Origin: Riemerella anatipestifer
GTDB lineage: Bacteria > Bacteroidota > Bacteroidia > Flavobacteriales > Weeksellaceae
Assembly (NCBI RefSeq): GCF_009670965.2
Contig: NZ_CP073239.1
Span: 1,922,001 to 1,986,000, forward strand
Length of the DNA: 64,000 nt
Direction: 5' to 3'
Positions 18,759 through 27,292 of this stretch are shown here, piece by piece. The notes below the pieces were generated by a model. The model did not search any database. It was not told the origin of the DNA and worked only from the letters and a program-made list of their open reading frames with translations. The translations under genes and the position numbers were made by a program. Position 1 is the first letter of the stretch, and each line of letters opens with the position of its first letter.

Positions 18759-20447
18759 TTACTCCACAGCTACGGCATCGTCGCCTCTGCTATCTGCTAC
18801 GGCAGTGATATTACCATTTTTATCCTTCAGAATAATTTCTGTTTTACCAATACTTCCTCGTTCTTTAAAGGTGTAGCCTTTTTGTTCTAAAGATTTTATT
18901 GTAGCTTTAGAGAAATCTTTTTCAACTGCGATATTTTCTGGTAGCCATTGATGATGGAACTTCGGCAAGTTAATCGCTAAGTTTGGACTTAATTTAAAAT
19001 CTACAACATTTACAATGGCTTGAAATACAGAAGTAGGTATCGTAGTTCCACCAGGTGTTCCTACCACCATTACAGGCTTATTATCTTTTAATAAAATACT
19101 TGGCGTCATAGAAGACAACATTCTTTTACCAGCTTTAATAGCGTTAGCTTCTCCACCTACTGCTCCAAATAAGTTAGGAACTCCAGGTTTAATGGAGAAA
19201 TCGTCCATCTCGTTATTTAAAAAGAAACCAGCACCAGAAACTACCACTTTGCTACCATAGTATCCATTAAGCGTCGTAGTTACAGAAACCGCATTTCCTT
19301 CTTTATCTAAAATAGAAATATGGGTCGTTTGGGTACTTTCTTGATTAGGATTAACTATCTTACCAACCTCTGCACTAGGCGTTGCTTTAGACATATTAAA
19401 CGACGCCCAGCGTTTCTTAAGATAGGCATCCGAAAGTAGCATTTCCGTTTTATCCTCAATAAAATCTGGGTCGCCCATATATTCTGCTCTGTCTGCATAG
19501 GCACGGCGTTCTGCTTCTACCATAATCTGAACTGCTTCTGGAGAGGCATATTGATATTGAGCAAGATTTTCATAAGCCGACATTTTCAACATCTGAGCTA
19601 ACAATATCCCACCACTTGACGGTAAGGGCATAGAAACTACTTGGTGTCCTTTGTAATCAAAAGTTAAAGGTTTACGATTTTTAACTTGATAAATTTTTAA
19701 ATCTTCTAAACTAATAATACCGTTACCTCTCTTCATTTCTTCAACTATTAGTTGAGCTGTTTTACCTTCGTAGAAGCCTTTTTTACCAAATTTTTGTATT
19801 CTCTTAAGTGTTTCTGCTAGGTCTTTTTGTACCAATACATCTCCTGCCTTCCAAGGTTGCTCTTTTACGAAAACAATGGAGTTTTTATTATGTTTTACAA
19901 AATCTTTTTGACATTCATTAAGTAGATTGGCTTCTTTTTCCGTGATAGCAAAGCCTTTTTCCGCTAAATCTATGGCAGGTTGTATCAGCACCTCCATTGG
20001 GAGAGAAGCGTATTTTAGAGTTTCATAGAATCCTGCTACCGAGCCTGGTATTCCTACCGCCAATCGTCCGTTTTGTGATAAATCTGTACTGGCAACCCCT
20101 TTTTTATCCAAGTACATATCTCTATGTGCCTTGGCTGGTGCGGTTTCTCTAAAGTCTATGGCTATTTTTTCTCCGTTAGATTTTACCGCTACTAAAAAAC
20201 CACCACCACCTATGTTACCTGCCTGAGGATAAACCACAGCCAAAGCATACTGTGTAGCAATGGCAGCATCAAAGGCATTACCGCCTTTTCTTAATACTAA
20301 AGCACCTGCTTCACTGGCAAGAGGGTGAGCCGAAACCACCACACTTTTATTGTGAGTTTTAACTTCTTTTACTATATCATAATCTGTAAATTGGGCAGAA
20401 ATTACCACGGACCATAATGTAAATACTACAAATTTTATCTTTTTCAT
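18759..20447 (-). CDS. ggt: Gamma-glutamyltransferase (periplasmic, autoprocessing)
   Basis: The 562-residue protein carries a signal peptide (first ~19 residues, ending S-A-Q) and the complete GGT fold. It is made as one chain and self-cleaves before the nucleophile Thr375 in the TTHIS motif. Other family motifs are present: GGGGFLV in the large subunit, D-F-R-E-T-A-P (gamma-glutamyl carboxylate binding), PSSGG, and G-T-P-G-G-T-T-I-P in the small subunit. It hydrolyses glutathione and transfers gamma-glutamyl groups in the periplasm. Export relies on Sec. A terminator follows immediately. Confidence 0.95.
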   Translation of the reverse strand: MKKIKFVVFTLWSVVISAQFTDYDIVKEVKTHNKSVVVSAHPLASEAGALVLRKGGNAFDAAIATQYALAVVYPQAGNIGGGGFLVAVKSNGEKIAIDFRETAPAKAHRDMYLDKKGVASTDLSQNGRLAVGIPGSVAGFYETLKYASLPMEVLIQPAIDLAEKGFAITEKEANLLNECQKDFVKHNKNSIVFVKEQPWKAGDVLVQKDLAETLKRIQKFGKKGFYEGKTAQLIVEEMKRGNGIISLEDLKIYQVKNRKPLTFDYKGHQVVSMPLPSSGGILLAQMLKMSAYENLAQYQYASPEAVQIMVEAERRAYADRAEYMGDPDFIEDKTEMLLSDAYLKKRWASFNMSKATPSAEVGKIVNPNQESTQTTHISILDKEGNAVSVTTTLNGYYGSKVVVSGAGFFLNNEMDDFSIKPGVPNLFGAVGGEANAIKAGKRMLSSMTPSILLKDNKPVMVVGTPGGTTIPTSVFQAIVNVVDFKLSPNLAINLPKFHHQWLPENIAVEKDFSKATIKSLEQKGYTFKERGSIGKTEIILKDKNGNITAVADSRGDDAVAVE

Positions 20448-20600
20448 ACGTTAATTGAATATTTATGGGGAGCTTTTTAATTCTACCAAATCATTTTGTT
20501 AGATTCTAGCAGCTAAATTAAACAAATTAGTGGAAGTAAAATATTTTTTTGGAATAAAATATGGCTACCTTTTATAAAAACTATATTAGTTGTTACACCT

Positions 20601-21281
20601 TTATTTTTTTGTGAGTTTTTCTATTTCATCTAATGTATATTTTTTAGAATAATCTATTCCCATAGATTTAGCGTAATCTTCTATAGACGTTTTTATATTC
20701 ATTGACTTTCTTAACTCATTAACATTTTCGGGATTTTTAATTGGCCAAATAAAATTTACCCACTCTTCTTTTTTAGTCTCAGGATCTATAAACAGTTGAG
20801 TTCCGTAAATTTGTTCTTTTCCTTGATACATTAGCATTCTGTCTTTCATCATCGCAATATGTTGTTTTCCTAAATCTCCATTTTCACTTGCTTTTATCAT
20901 TAATGGATAATATTTTTCAATTATAGATAGTTTTGAATGTTGAATTACATACCAAGCCGCAGTATTTAATTTTTCTCCTACAAGTTTTTTTCCTGGATAG
21001 CCGTATTTCTTTATTATTTTTTCAACTTTGATTAAATTTACGCTATCATTTTTTGTGGTTAAATTCCAAGCTAATTTTTGAAATTTATCTTCAGAAATAT
21101 TATAGGATTTTAGGATTTCACTTTTCCTTTCAGGTTTCAAATCAGGTGTAAAAAGTTCTCTTAATTCTTGGTCGGACTTTAAAATTAGAGATAGTTCATT
21201 TTTAAGATTTTCTTTTTGCTTTTGTGTTACAGAACAAGAAGTTAATAATAGTAAAGTTAAAATTAATGAAAAACGTTTCAT
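20601..21281 (-). CDS. Putative lipoprotein, DUF6624-like
   Basis: This 226-residue protein has a lipoprotein signal peptide with lipobox LLTSC (Cys16), so it is anchored in a membrane facing the periplasm or outer surface. The second half resembles the DUF6624 pattern: a Q-H-S-K segment, K-Y-Y-P-L-M, an A-M-M-x-D-R-x-L-x-x-x-G-K-x-Q-x-Y-G-T-Q stretch, P-I-x-N-P-E-N-V-x-x-x-R and a final Y. The function of that family is unknown. It lies in a short intergenic span between ggt and trpA on the same strand; 153 bases separate it from ggt, and no shared promoter is clear. Confidence 0.72.
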   Translation of the reverse strand: MKRFSLILTLLLLTSCSVTQKQKENLKNELSLILKSDQELRELFTPDLKPERKSEILKSYNISEDKFQKLAWNLTTKNDSVNLIKVEKIIKKYGYPGKKLVGEKLNTAAWYVIQHSKLSIIEKYYPLMIKASENGDLGKQHIAMMKDRMLMYQGKEQIYGTQLFIDPETKKEEWVNFIWPIKNPENVNELRKSMNIKTSIEDYAKSMGIDYSKKYTLDEIEKLTKK

Positions 21282-21449
21282 ATACGTATGTGGAATTTTT
21301 GGTGCAATAGCAAATACTTTTTTTAAATTATATATACTAACTGTAATTATATTTTTCTAAATATTTTGTGTATAAGTTCATTGTTTAGTCATTTATTTCT
21401 ACATCGTTTTTTGTAATTGTACTTTGGGCTACACAAAAATAGCAAAACA

Positions 21450-22184
21450 CTAAGATTTAATACTTTGTATAAAATGTTTAGCTTTTTCTTTCCAATCCGG
21501 TTCTTCTAAAAGAATTTTCACAAATGCAGTCCCTATAATACCGCCATCGGCTTGTTCGGTAACTGTGGTAAAGTCGGTTTTATTTTTAATTCCAAAGCCT
21601 ATCATTAGTGGATTTTTCAGCGGTAATGAGGCTAATCGATTAAGGTAATCTTCGTTTTTCAATGTTTTGGACTGGTTGCCTGTTGTGGACGAAGAACTCA
21701 CCGCATACAAAAATCCAGAGCTTAGGCTATCCAAATACAAAATCCGCTCATCAGATGTTTCTGGCGTTACCAGAAAGGTAAAGTTTAGATTAAACTTTTT
21801 GAGAATAGCTTGGTGTTTTTTTTCAAATTCAATAGGAGGGAGGTCGGGGATAATCAATCCATTAACGCCTGTCTCTTGGCATTTCTGACAAAACTTCTCA
21901 AAGCCATAAGAAAGCACAGGATTGATGTAGCCCATCAAGATTATTGGAATGTGAATTTCTCCTTTAATTTTTGCTAACTGTTCAAAAAGTTTCTCTATTG
22001 ACATTCCGTTTTCTAAGGCTTTAATATGAGCTTGTTGTATCACCTCACCATCGGCAACAGGGTCGCTATAAGGCATACCAATCTCCATCATATCAGCTCC
22101 TGCTTCTTGAATTATTTTAATGATTTCCGCAGTATCTTCCAGCTGAGGAATACCTGCTGTAAAGTATATATTTAATTTTTTCAT
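21450..22184 (-). CDS. trpA: Tryptophan synthase alpha chain
   Basis: TrpA (244 residues) cleaves indole-3-glycerol phosphate to indole and glyceraldehyde-3-phosphate and passes indole through a tunnel to TrpB. It has the early E-I-G-M-P-Y-S-D-P-V-A-D-G segment, with the catalytic Glu and Asp of the TIM barrel, and G-L-I-I-P-D-L-P. The length is slightly short compared with E. coli (268) but typical of flavobacteria. It is the last gene of the trp operon and follows the small membrane-protein gene by 10 bases. The downstream 168-base gap holds no convincing terminator. Confidence 0.97.
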   Translation of the reverse strand: MKKLNIYFTAGIPQLEDTAEIIKIIQEAGADMMEIGMPYSDPVADGEVIQQAHIKALENGMSIEKLFEQLAKIKGEIHIPIILMGYINPVLSYGFEKFCQKCQETGVNGLIIPDLPPIEFEKKHQAILKKFNLNFTFLVTPETSDERILYLDSLSSGFLYAVSSSSTTGNQSKTLKNEDYLNRLASLPLKNPLMIGFGIKNKTDFTTVTEQADGGIIGTAFVKILLEEPDWKEKAKHFIQSIKS

Positions 22185-22194
22185 TTAGAGTATT

Positions 22195-22494
22195 TTAAGG
22201 TAAAAGAGTACAAATTAAAAATAGTATAGCTAAACAACCAATTATAATAAGATTGATATTTCTTTTCACTATTTTCTTTTTCTTATTTAGTATGATAGCT
22301 TCTATAATCATTGCAATAAACCATAGAAATGAAAACAAAGTAATAAGAAAAATAATAACTCCTGCGTCTCCCGTGCCACAACGCCTGTCAGGAGCCGTGT
22401 AATCTAAATAAGAAAAAGCCATAGGAAGGGCTAAAATCCAAGATAAAATTAGAATGACTATTCTTACCACAATATGGATAATATTACTTTTCAT
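22195..22494 (-). CDS. Small membrane protein embedded between trpB and trpA
   Basis: This unrecognised protein of 99 residues has three hydrophobic segments (near residues 8-29, 45-68 and 81-97), a C-x-T-G-D-A-G loop (residues ~38-45) and a lysine-rich loop (KKKKIVKR). It sits inside the trp operon, 3 bases after trpB and 10 before trpA, which makes co-transcription likely. No transport or enzyme family is recognisable. Possible roles are in tryptophan or indole flux, or none related to it; I make no claim. Confidence 0.6.
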   Translation of the reverse strand: MKSNIIHIVVRIVILILSWILALPMAFSYLDYTAPDRRCGTGDAGVIIFLITLFSFLWFIAMIIEAIILNKKKKIVKRNINLIIIGCLAILFLICTLLP

Positions 22495-22497
22495 AGA

Positions 22498-23682
22498 TTA
22501 AATATTTAGATATTTTAAATAAGTTTCCATATCCTTATCGCCTCTACCGCTTAGGCAGATGACAACGATGTCTTCTTTTTCAAACTTCTTTTTATCCAAA
22601 ACCGCTAAGGCGTGGGCACTTTCTAACGCTGGAATAATACCTTCCGTTTTAGTCAGATTGAATGCGGATTTTAGAGCTTCATCATCGTTGATGCTTAAAA
22701 ATTCGGCTCGTTTTTGTTGGTAAAGATTGGCGTGCATCGGTCCAATCCCTGGATAGTCCAACCCCGCAGAAATAGAGTAGGGCTCAATCACTTGTCCATC
22801 TTTGGTCTGAATAACCAAACTCTGACTGCCGTGCAAAACGCCAATGCTCCCCAAAGCCGTTGTTGCAGCAGTTTCTCCGGAATGAACGCCCAAACCACCG
22901 GCTTCTGCCGCAATGATATTGACTTTCTCATTATTCACAAAATGATAAAAAGTCCCTGCGGCATTACTACCACCGCCCACACACGCAATGAGGTGGTCGG
23001 GATAATCTCTACCTTCCTGTTCTTGTAACTGTACCTTAATTTCCTCTGAAATAACAGATTGAAACCTTGCCACCAAATCAGGGAAAGGGTGAGGACCAAC
23101 CACGCTACCTATAATATAATGGGTGGTTGTAGGATTATTTATCCAATCTCTTAAAGCCTCGTTTACAGCGTCTTTTAAAGTTTTAGAACCCGAAGTTGCT
23201 GGAACGACTTTAGCCCCCAACATTTTCATTCTGGCCACATTAGGAGCTTGTCGGGCAATATCTATTTCGCCCATATAAACAATACACTCCAAACCGAGCA
23301 AAGCACACGCCGTAGCAGTGGCAACGCCGTGCTGTCCAGCACCTGTTTCGGCTATGATACGCTGTTTGCCCAACTTTTTTGCTAAAAGAGCTTGTCCCAA
23401 AGCATTATTGATTTTGTGGGCTCCTGTATGGTTTAAATCTTCTCTTTTAAGGTAAATTTTAGTACCATATTGTCGGCTCAAATTGGGTGCAAAATACAAT
23501 GGTGTTTCTCGCCCCACGTAGTTTTTTAATAAATCTTTAAACTCCTTTTGAAAATCTTCCGAATAAATGATTTCGAAATACTTATCTTGTAGTTCTTTAA
23601 CATTAGGGTAGAGCATTTCGGCAATAAAAGCACCGCCAAATTCACCGTAATACCCTTCTTTATCTGGATTTTGATAATTCAT
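22498..23682 (-). CDS. trpB: Tryptophan synthase beta chain
   Basis: TrpB (394 residues) makes tryptophan from indole and serine using PLP. The PLP lysine is in [13 protein letters not shown] (about residue 84), and the phosphate-binding G-G-G-S-N-A-A-G loop and E-T-G-A-G-Q-H-G segment are intact. It forms the alpha2-beta2 complex with TrpA. Flanking: trpF ends 12 bases upstream and the small membrane-protein gene begins 3 bases downstream. Confidence 0.98.
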   Translation of the reverse strand: MNYQNPDKEGYYGEFGGAFIAEMLYPNVKELQDKYFEIIYSEDFQKEFKDLLKNYVGRETPLYFAPNLSRQYGTKIYLKREDLNHTGAHKINNALGQALLAKKLGKQRIIAETGAGQHGVATATACALLGLECIVYMGEIDIARQAPNVARMKMLGAKVVPATSGSKTLKDAVNEALRDWINNPTTTHYIIGSVVGPHPFPDLVARFQSVISEEIKVQLQEQEGRDYPDHLIACVGGGSNAAGTFYHFVNNEKVNIIAAEAGGLGVHSGETAATTALGSIGVLHGSQSLVIQTKDGQVIEPYSISAGLDYPGIGPMHANLYQQKRAEFLSINDDEALKSAFNLTKTEGIIPALESAHALAVLDKKKFEKEDIVVICLSGRGDKDMETYLKYLNI

Positions 23683-23694
23683 TTTAATCTATTT

Positions 23695-24333
23695 CTATTG
23701 ATACAAACTTAATTTAAAATTTTTAATAAGCTCCACATCTTTGTTGCCTGCGGAAATTTCAAACTTACTATTGAGGTCTAAAGCGATTGGTTTTTGTTTA
23801 ATAATTGAGATTTTACCAATGTTCTCGTTAGAAATACCACCGCTTAAAAAATAAGGTTTTGTAAGGTTTAACTCATTTAATAGTTGCCAATCAAATCGTT
23901 TGCCTGTTCCGCCAAAGGCTTTGCTATCCGTGTCAAAAAGTAAAAAGTCTATTTCAGATAGTTCTGAAAATCCCGAAATGTCAGGCATAGTTTCTCCCAC
24001 CCGTATCACTTTTATAATTTGCGTTTCTTGTGGGAGTTTACTCTTTAAATCACTAATAAAATCAGAGGTTTCATCGCCGTGCAGTTGAACTAAATTAAGT
24101 TGAGCTTCCGTAACGGTTTGCACTATTTTTTCGGTGGTTTCATTTACGAAAACGCCCACTTTTTGCTTGTGATTTAGCGAAGCAATTTCCTTTGGTGCTA
24201 AATGATTCAACACATATCTTGGCGATTTTTCATAAAATATAAAGCCGAGATAATCTATTTTTAAATCTATAATTTCCCGAATTTGATTAAAATCGGTAAG
24301 TCCACAAACTTTTATTTTAGGTGTAAGTTTCAT
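23695..24333 (-). CDS. trpF: Phosphoribosylanthranilate isomerase
   Basis: TrpF (212 residues) catalyses the Amadori rearrangement of PRA to CdRP in tryptophan synthesis. The (beta/alpha)8 barrel begins with the catalytic Cys in K-V-C-G-L, and has the Y-L-G-F-I-F-Y-E-K-S-P-R-Y segment and Q-L-H-G-D-E. The catalytic Asp follows in L-L-F-D-T-D, and F-L-S-G-G-I closes the phosphate site. It lies between trpC (4 bases upstream) and trpB. Confidence 0.95.
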   Translation of the reverse strand: MKLTPKIKVCGLTDFNQIREIIDLKIDYLGFIFYEKSPRYVLNHLAPKEIASLNHKQKVGVFVNETTEKIVQTVTEAQLNLVQLHGDETSDFISDLKSKLPQETQIIKVIRVGETMPDISGFSELSEIDFLLFDTDSKAFGGTGKRFDWQLLNELNLTKPYFLSGGISNENIGKISIIKQKPIALDLNSKFEISAGNKDVELIKNFKLSLYQ

Positions 24334-24337
24334 TTTT

Positions 24338-25114
24338 TTATTTTATTTCTTCAATAAAAGATTGTAAAGCCATTCCAACATTATTTTGCTTCATAAAATA
24401 TTCTCCCATGAGAAAAGCATCAAAGCCACTGTTTTTTAGTTTTTTATAAATTTCAGGACTATAAATGGCACTTTCAGCAACGCTTAAAGTCCCTTCAGGC
24501 AATTGGTTTCGCATTCTAATGGCGTGTTCGTAATCCACTTCAAAAGTATTGAGGTTTCGGTTGTTAATGCCTACCATTTTTAATTTGGAATAATATTTAT
24601 CAAAATCTTCACCGCTATAAAATTCCAATAAGACATCTAATCCCAAGTGGTGTGCTGTATCCGTAAGGTCTTCAATCTGAGATTTAGACAAAATATTGGC
24701 TATAAGTAAAATACAGTCTGCACCGTAGGCTTTAGCTTGATAAATTTGATAATCATCGACAATAAAGTCTTTCCTTAGCAAAGGGATATTGTAAACATTG
24801 GCTTCCTCCAAATCGGTTAAACTTCCTCCGAAGAAAGGCGTATCCGTCAATACAGACACGCAAGCTGCCCCATATTCCTTATATAGCGGTAAAATCGCTT
24901 GGATTTTAGCCTCTATGTTGATGTTATTTTTAGAGGGTGATTTCCTTTTAAACTCGGCTATAATTCCATACGGATTGGATTTTAAATTCTTAATAAAACC
25001 TCGTGTAGGCTGATGGAAAAACGGAGTGTCCTTGAGTTTTTCTAATGGCGTCTGCTTTTTGGCTTGCTGAATTTCGTCTAGTTTACAATCTACTATTTTG
25101 TCTAAAATGGTCAT
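24338..25114 (-). CDS. trpC: Indole-3-glycerol phosphate synthase
   Basis: TrpC (258 residues) decarboxylates and cyclises CdRP to indole-3-glycerol phosphate. It has the N-terminal I-A-E-F-K-R-K-S-P-S (catalytic Lys), V-S-V-L-T-D-T-P-F-F-G-G-S, L-R-K-D-F-I-V-D-D-Y-Q-I and G-I-N-N-R-N-L motifs. It is a single-domain enzyme, not fused to TrpF. The start codon abuts the stop of the tag gene (25115). Confidence 0.97.
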   Translation of the reverse strand: MTILDKIVDCKLDEIQQAKKQTPLEKLKDTPFFHQPTRGFIKNLKSNPYGIIAEFKRKSPSKNNINIEAKIQAILPLYKEYGAACVSVLTDTPFFGGSLTDLEEANVYNIPLLRKDFIVDDYQIYQAKAYGADCILLIANILSKSQIEDLTDTAHHLGLDVLLEFYSGEDFDKYYSKLKMVGINNRNLNTFEVDYEHAIRMRNQLPEGTLSVAESAIYSPEIYKKLKNSGFDAFLMGEYFMKQNNVGMALQSFIEEIK

Positions 25115-25693
25115 TTAATTTAGGTTTTTAGGGTGTTTGTAACAAGTTTGCACATGGTCGTTTACCATACCGATGGCTTGCATAAAGGCATAAATAATGG
25201 TAGTCCCTACGAATTTAAACCCTCGCTTTTTTAAGTCTTTGGATATTTTATCCGATAGCGGTGTGGAGGCGGGTACTTCCAATAGGTTTTTAAACTCATT
25301 TCTAATTGGCTGATGTTCCACAAAACGCCATATATACTGGGAAAAAGTGCCAAACTCTTCTCTAACTTTTATAAAAGCCTTAGCGTTTTTAACCGAAGAT
25401 TCTATCTTTAATCTGTTGCGGATAATCTCTGTATTGCAGAGTAGTTCTTCGAGTTTAGTTTGGTTGTAAGTGGCGATTTTGGTATAGTTAAAATTATCAA
25501 AGGCTTGTCTAAAATTTTCTCTTTTTTTCAAAATAGTTATCCAACTCAATCCTGCCTGAAACCCTTCTAACAAAAGCATTTCAAAGAGTTTTTTATCTTC
25601 AAAAACAGGCTCGCCCCATTCTGTATCGTGGTAATTGATGTAAATTTCATCATTGGTTACCCAGCCGCATCTTTCTTTGTTTTTTAGTTCCAT
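25115..25693 (-). CDS. tag: DNA-3-methyladenine glycosylase I (inside trp operon)
   Basis: Tag-family base-excision glycosylase (192 residues) removes 3-methyladenine from DNA. The N-terminus has C-G-W and Y-H-D-T-E-W-G-x-P-x-x-D-x-x-L-F-E-M-L, and Q-A-G-L-S-W-x-T-I-L follows, with F-x-F-V-G-x-T near the C-terminus. Cys/His residues of the Tag zinc site are represented by C9, H22 and C-terminal H-x-x-x-C (H181, C185 region). It has no role in tryptophan synthesis; its position between trpD (1-base overlap) and trpC (zero gap) makes it part of the transcript. Confidence 0.94.
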   Translation of the reverse strand: MELKNKERCGWVTNDEIYINYHDTEWGEPVFEDKKLFEMLLLEGFQAGLSWITILKKRENFRQAFDNFNYTKIATYNQTKLEELLCNTEIIRNRLKIESSVKNAKAFIKVREEFGTFSQYIWRFVEHQPIRNEFKNLLEVPASTPLSDKISKDLKKRGFKFVGTTIIYAFMQAIGMVNDHVQTCYKHPKNLN

Positions 25694-26679
25694 TAAGCGG
25701 TTATTTTATTTAGACAATCTTTAGCTTTTCCTTCCAATAGACTTTTCTTCGCTAACTCAAAACAGTTTTGATAATTACCATAATTTTGAGTATTATAAAG
25801 TGCCATTGCTGCATTGGCTAAAACGACGGCGTTTTGTTCTGGAGTGCCTTTGCCGTCTAATATATTAAGGAATATAGCTGCGGCTTCCTCTTTTGTCTCG
25901 CCACCGTAAATTTGGGCTTCTGAAATATTTTTAAACCCTAATTCTTCGGCGGAATAAATGTACTCTCCGTTTTTATCAAAAACTTTGGTGTCTTGAGTAA
26001 GGCTGATTTCATCATAGCCATCTAAGGCGTGGACAAGCATAAATTCGGCATTTTCCCTTTGTAATAGATATTGATAAAGCCTTGCTATCTCTAAATTGTA
26101 AACGCCTATCATACTGTATTTGGGCTGAACAGGATTAACTAAAGGTCCTAATAAATTGAAGAAAGTCCTAAGTCCCAACGCTTTTCTAAGTGGTGCTACC
26201 GATTTTAAAGCGGGATGAAACAACGGCGCGTGAAGAAAACAGATATTCCCTTTTTCTAAATCTGATTTTAATCCCTTTGAATTATTTTTAAATTGGTATC
26301 CTAAAAGTTCCAACACATTAGACGAACCACTTACCGAAGAAACCCCATAATTACCATGTTTCGCCACTTTTTGTCCAGCTCCTGCAACGATAAAAGAAGC
26401 TAAGGTAGAAATGTTAAAGGTATTTTTGCCATCGCCTCCTGTGCCTACAATATCCACTAAGTCTCGAGTTCCTAAATCTACCGGAGTAGCCAGATTGAGC
26501 AGGGCTTCTCTAAACCCCATCAACTCATCTAAAGTGATGGCTCTCATCATAAAAACACTTATAAACGCAGTGGCTTCGGTCTCATTAAATTTATTTTGAG
26601 CCAATTCTATCATAATAGACTTCGCCTCCGATTTACTAAGCGTCTGATGATTAAATAGATAGTTTAATATTTGTTTCAT
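25693..26679 (-). CDS. trpD: Anthranilate phosphoribosyltransferase
   Basis: TrpD (328 residues) joins anthranilate to PRPP. The signature D-I-V-G-T-G-G-D-G (PRPP pyrophosphate binding, about residues 76-84) and N-I-S-T are present, followed by K-H-G-N and S-S-x-x-G-S-S-N-V-L-E. The stop overlaps the tag start by one base. The start is 26 bases after trpG. Confidence 0.97.
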   Translation of the reverse strand: MKQILNYLFNHQTLSKSEAKSIMIELAQNKFNETEATAFISVFMMRAITLDELMGFREALLNLATPVDLGTRDLVDIVGTGGDGKNTFNISTLASFIVAGAGQKVAKHGNYGVSSVSGSSNVLELLGYQFKNNSKGLKSDLEKGNICFLHAPLFHPALKSVAPLRKALGLRTFFNLLGPLVNPVQPKYSMIGVYNLEIARLYQYLLQRENAEFMLVHALDGYDEISLTQDTKVFDKNGEYIYSAEELGFKNISEAQIYGGETKEEAAAIFLNILDGKGTPEQNAVVLANAAMALYNTQNYGNYQNCFELAKKSLLEGKAKDCLNKITA

Positions 26680-26705
26680 AATTTATTTTTTACAAATAGC
26701 TCCTA

Positions 26706-27275
26706 CTAAGCATTTAGAAAGTTACTTAAAATCGTTCTCCCTAAAGGGGTTAAAATACTCTCAGGATGAAACTGAACGGCGTGTACATCGTAAGTTTTGT
26801 GTTGAAGAGCCATAATCATACCTTCCTCATCAACGGCCGTTATTTCTAATTCAGAAGGAAAATCCTCAAGATTTACAGCCCAAGAATGATACCTGCCTAT
26901 TTCTATATTTTTCGGCATATTTTGAAACAGAAGGGCATCTGGCCTTATAATTTCGGCTTGTGTAGCCACACCATGATAAATTTTATCTAAATTAACTAAA
27001 CTTCCTCCAAAAGCCTCTGCAATAGCTTGTTGCCCAAGACAAACTCCCAAAATAGATTTGGTAGGTGCATAAGTTTTAATCACATCTAACAATCGTCCTG
27101 CCTCGCTGGGAACACCAGGTCCTGGGGACAATATTATTTTATCATATTGCTCTATATCTTCTAACGGAATTTTATCATTTCTAAAAACATCTACCTCATT
27201 ACCTGTAATTTGCTCTATCATTTGAACTAAATTATAGGTAAAACTATCGTAATTATCAAATACTAATATTTTCAT
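26706..27275 (-). CDS. trpG: Anthranilate synthase component II (glutamine amidotransferase)
   Basis: TrpG (189 residues) supplies ammonia from glutamine to TrpE. It is a class I amidotransferase: Cys nucleophile in G-V-C-L-G-Q-Q-A (about residue 79), P-G-P-G-V-P-S-E-A-G oxyanion strand motif, and His-Glu in V-Q-F-H-P-E-S. Because it is in the trp operon I assign it to anthranilate synthesis; it might also serve PabB in folate synthesis. Confidence 0.96.
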   Translation of the reverse strand: MKILVFDNYDSFTYNLVQMIEQITGNEVDVFRNDKIPLEDIEQYDKIILSPGPGVPSEAGRLLDVIKTYAPTKSILGVCLGQQAIAEAFGGSLVNLDKIYHGVATQAEIIRPDALLFQNMPKNIEIGRYHSWAVNLEDFPSELEITAVDEEGMIMALQHKTYDVHAVQFHPESILTPLGRTILSNFLNA

Positions 27276-27292
27276 TTTCTTGTCTTTAAATT

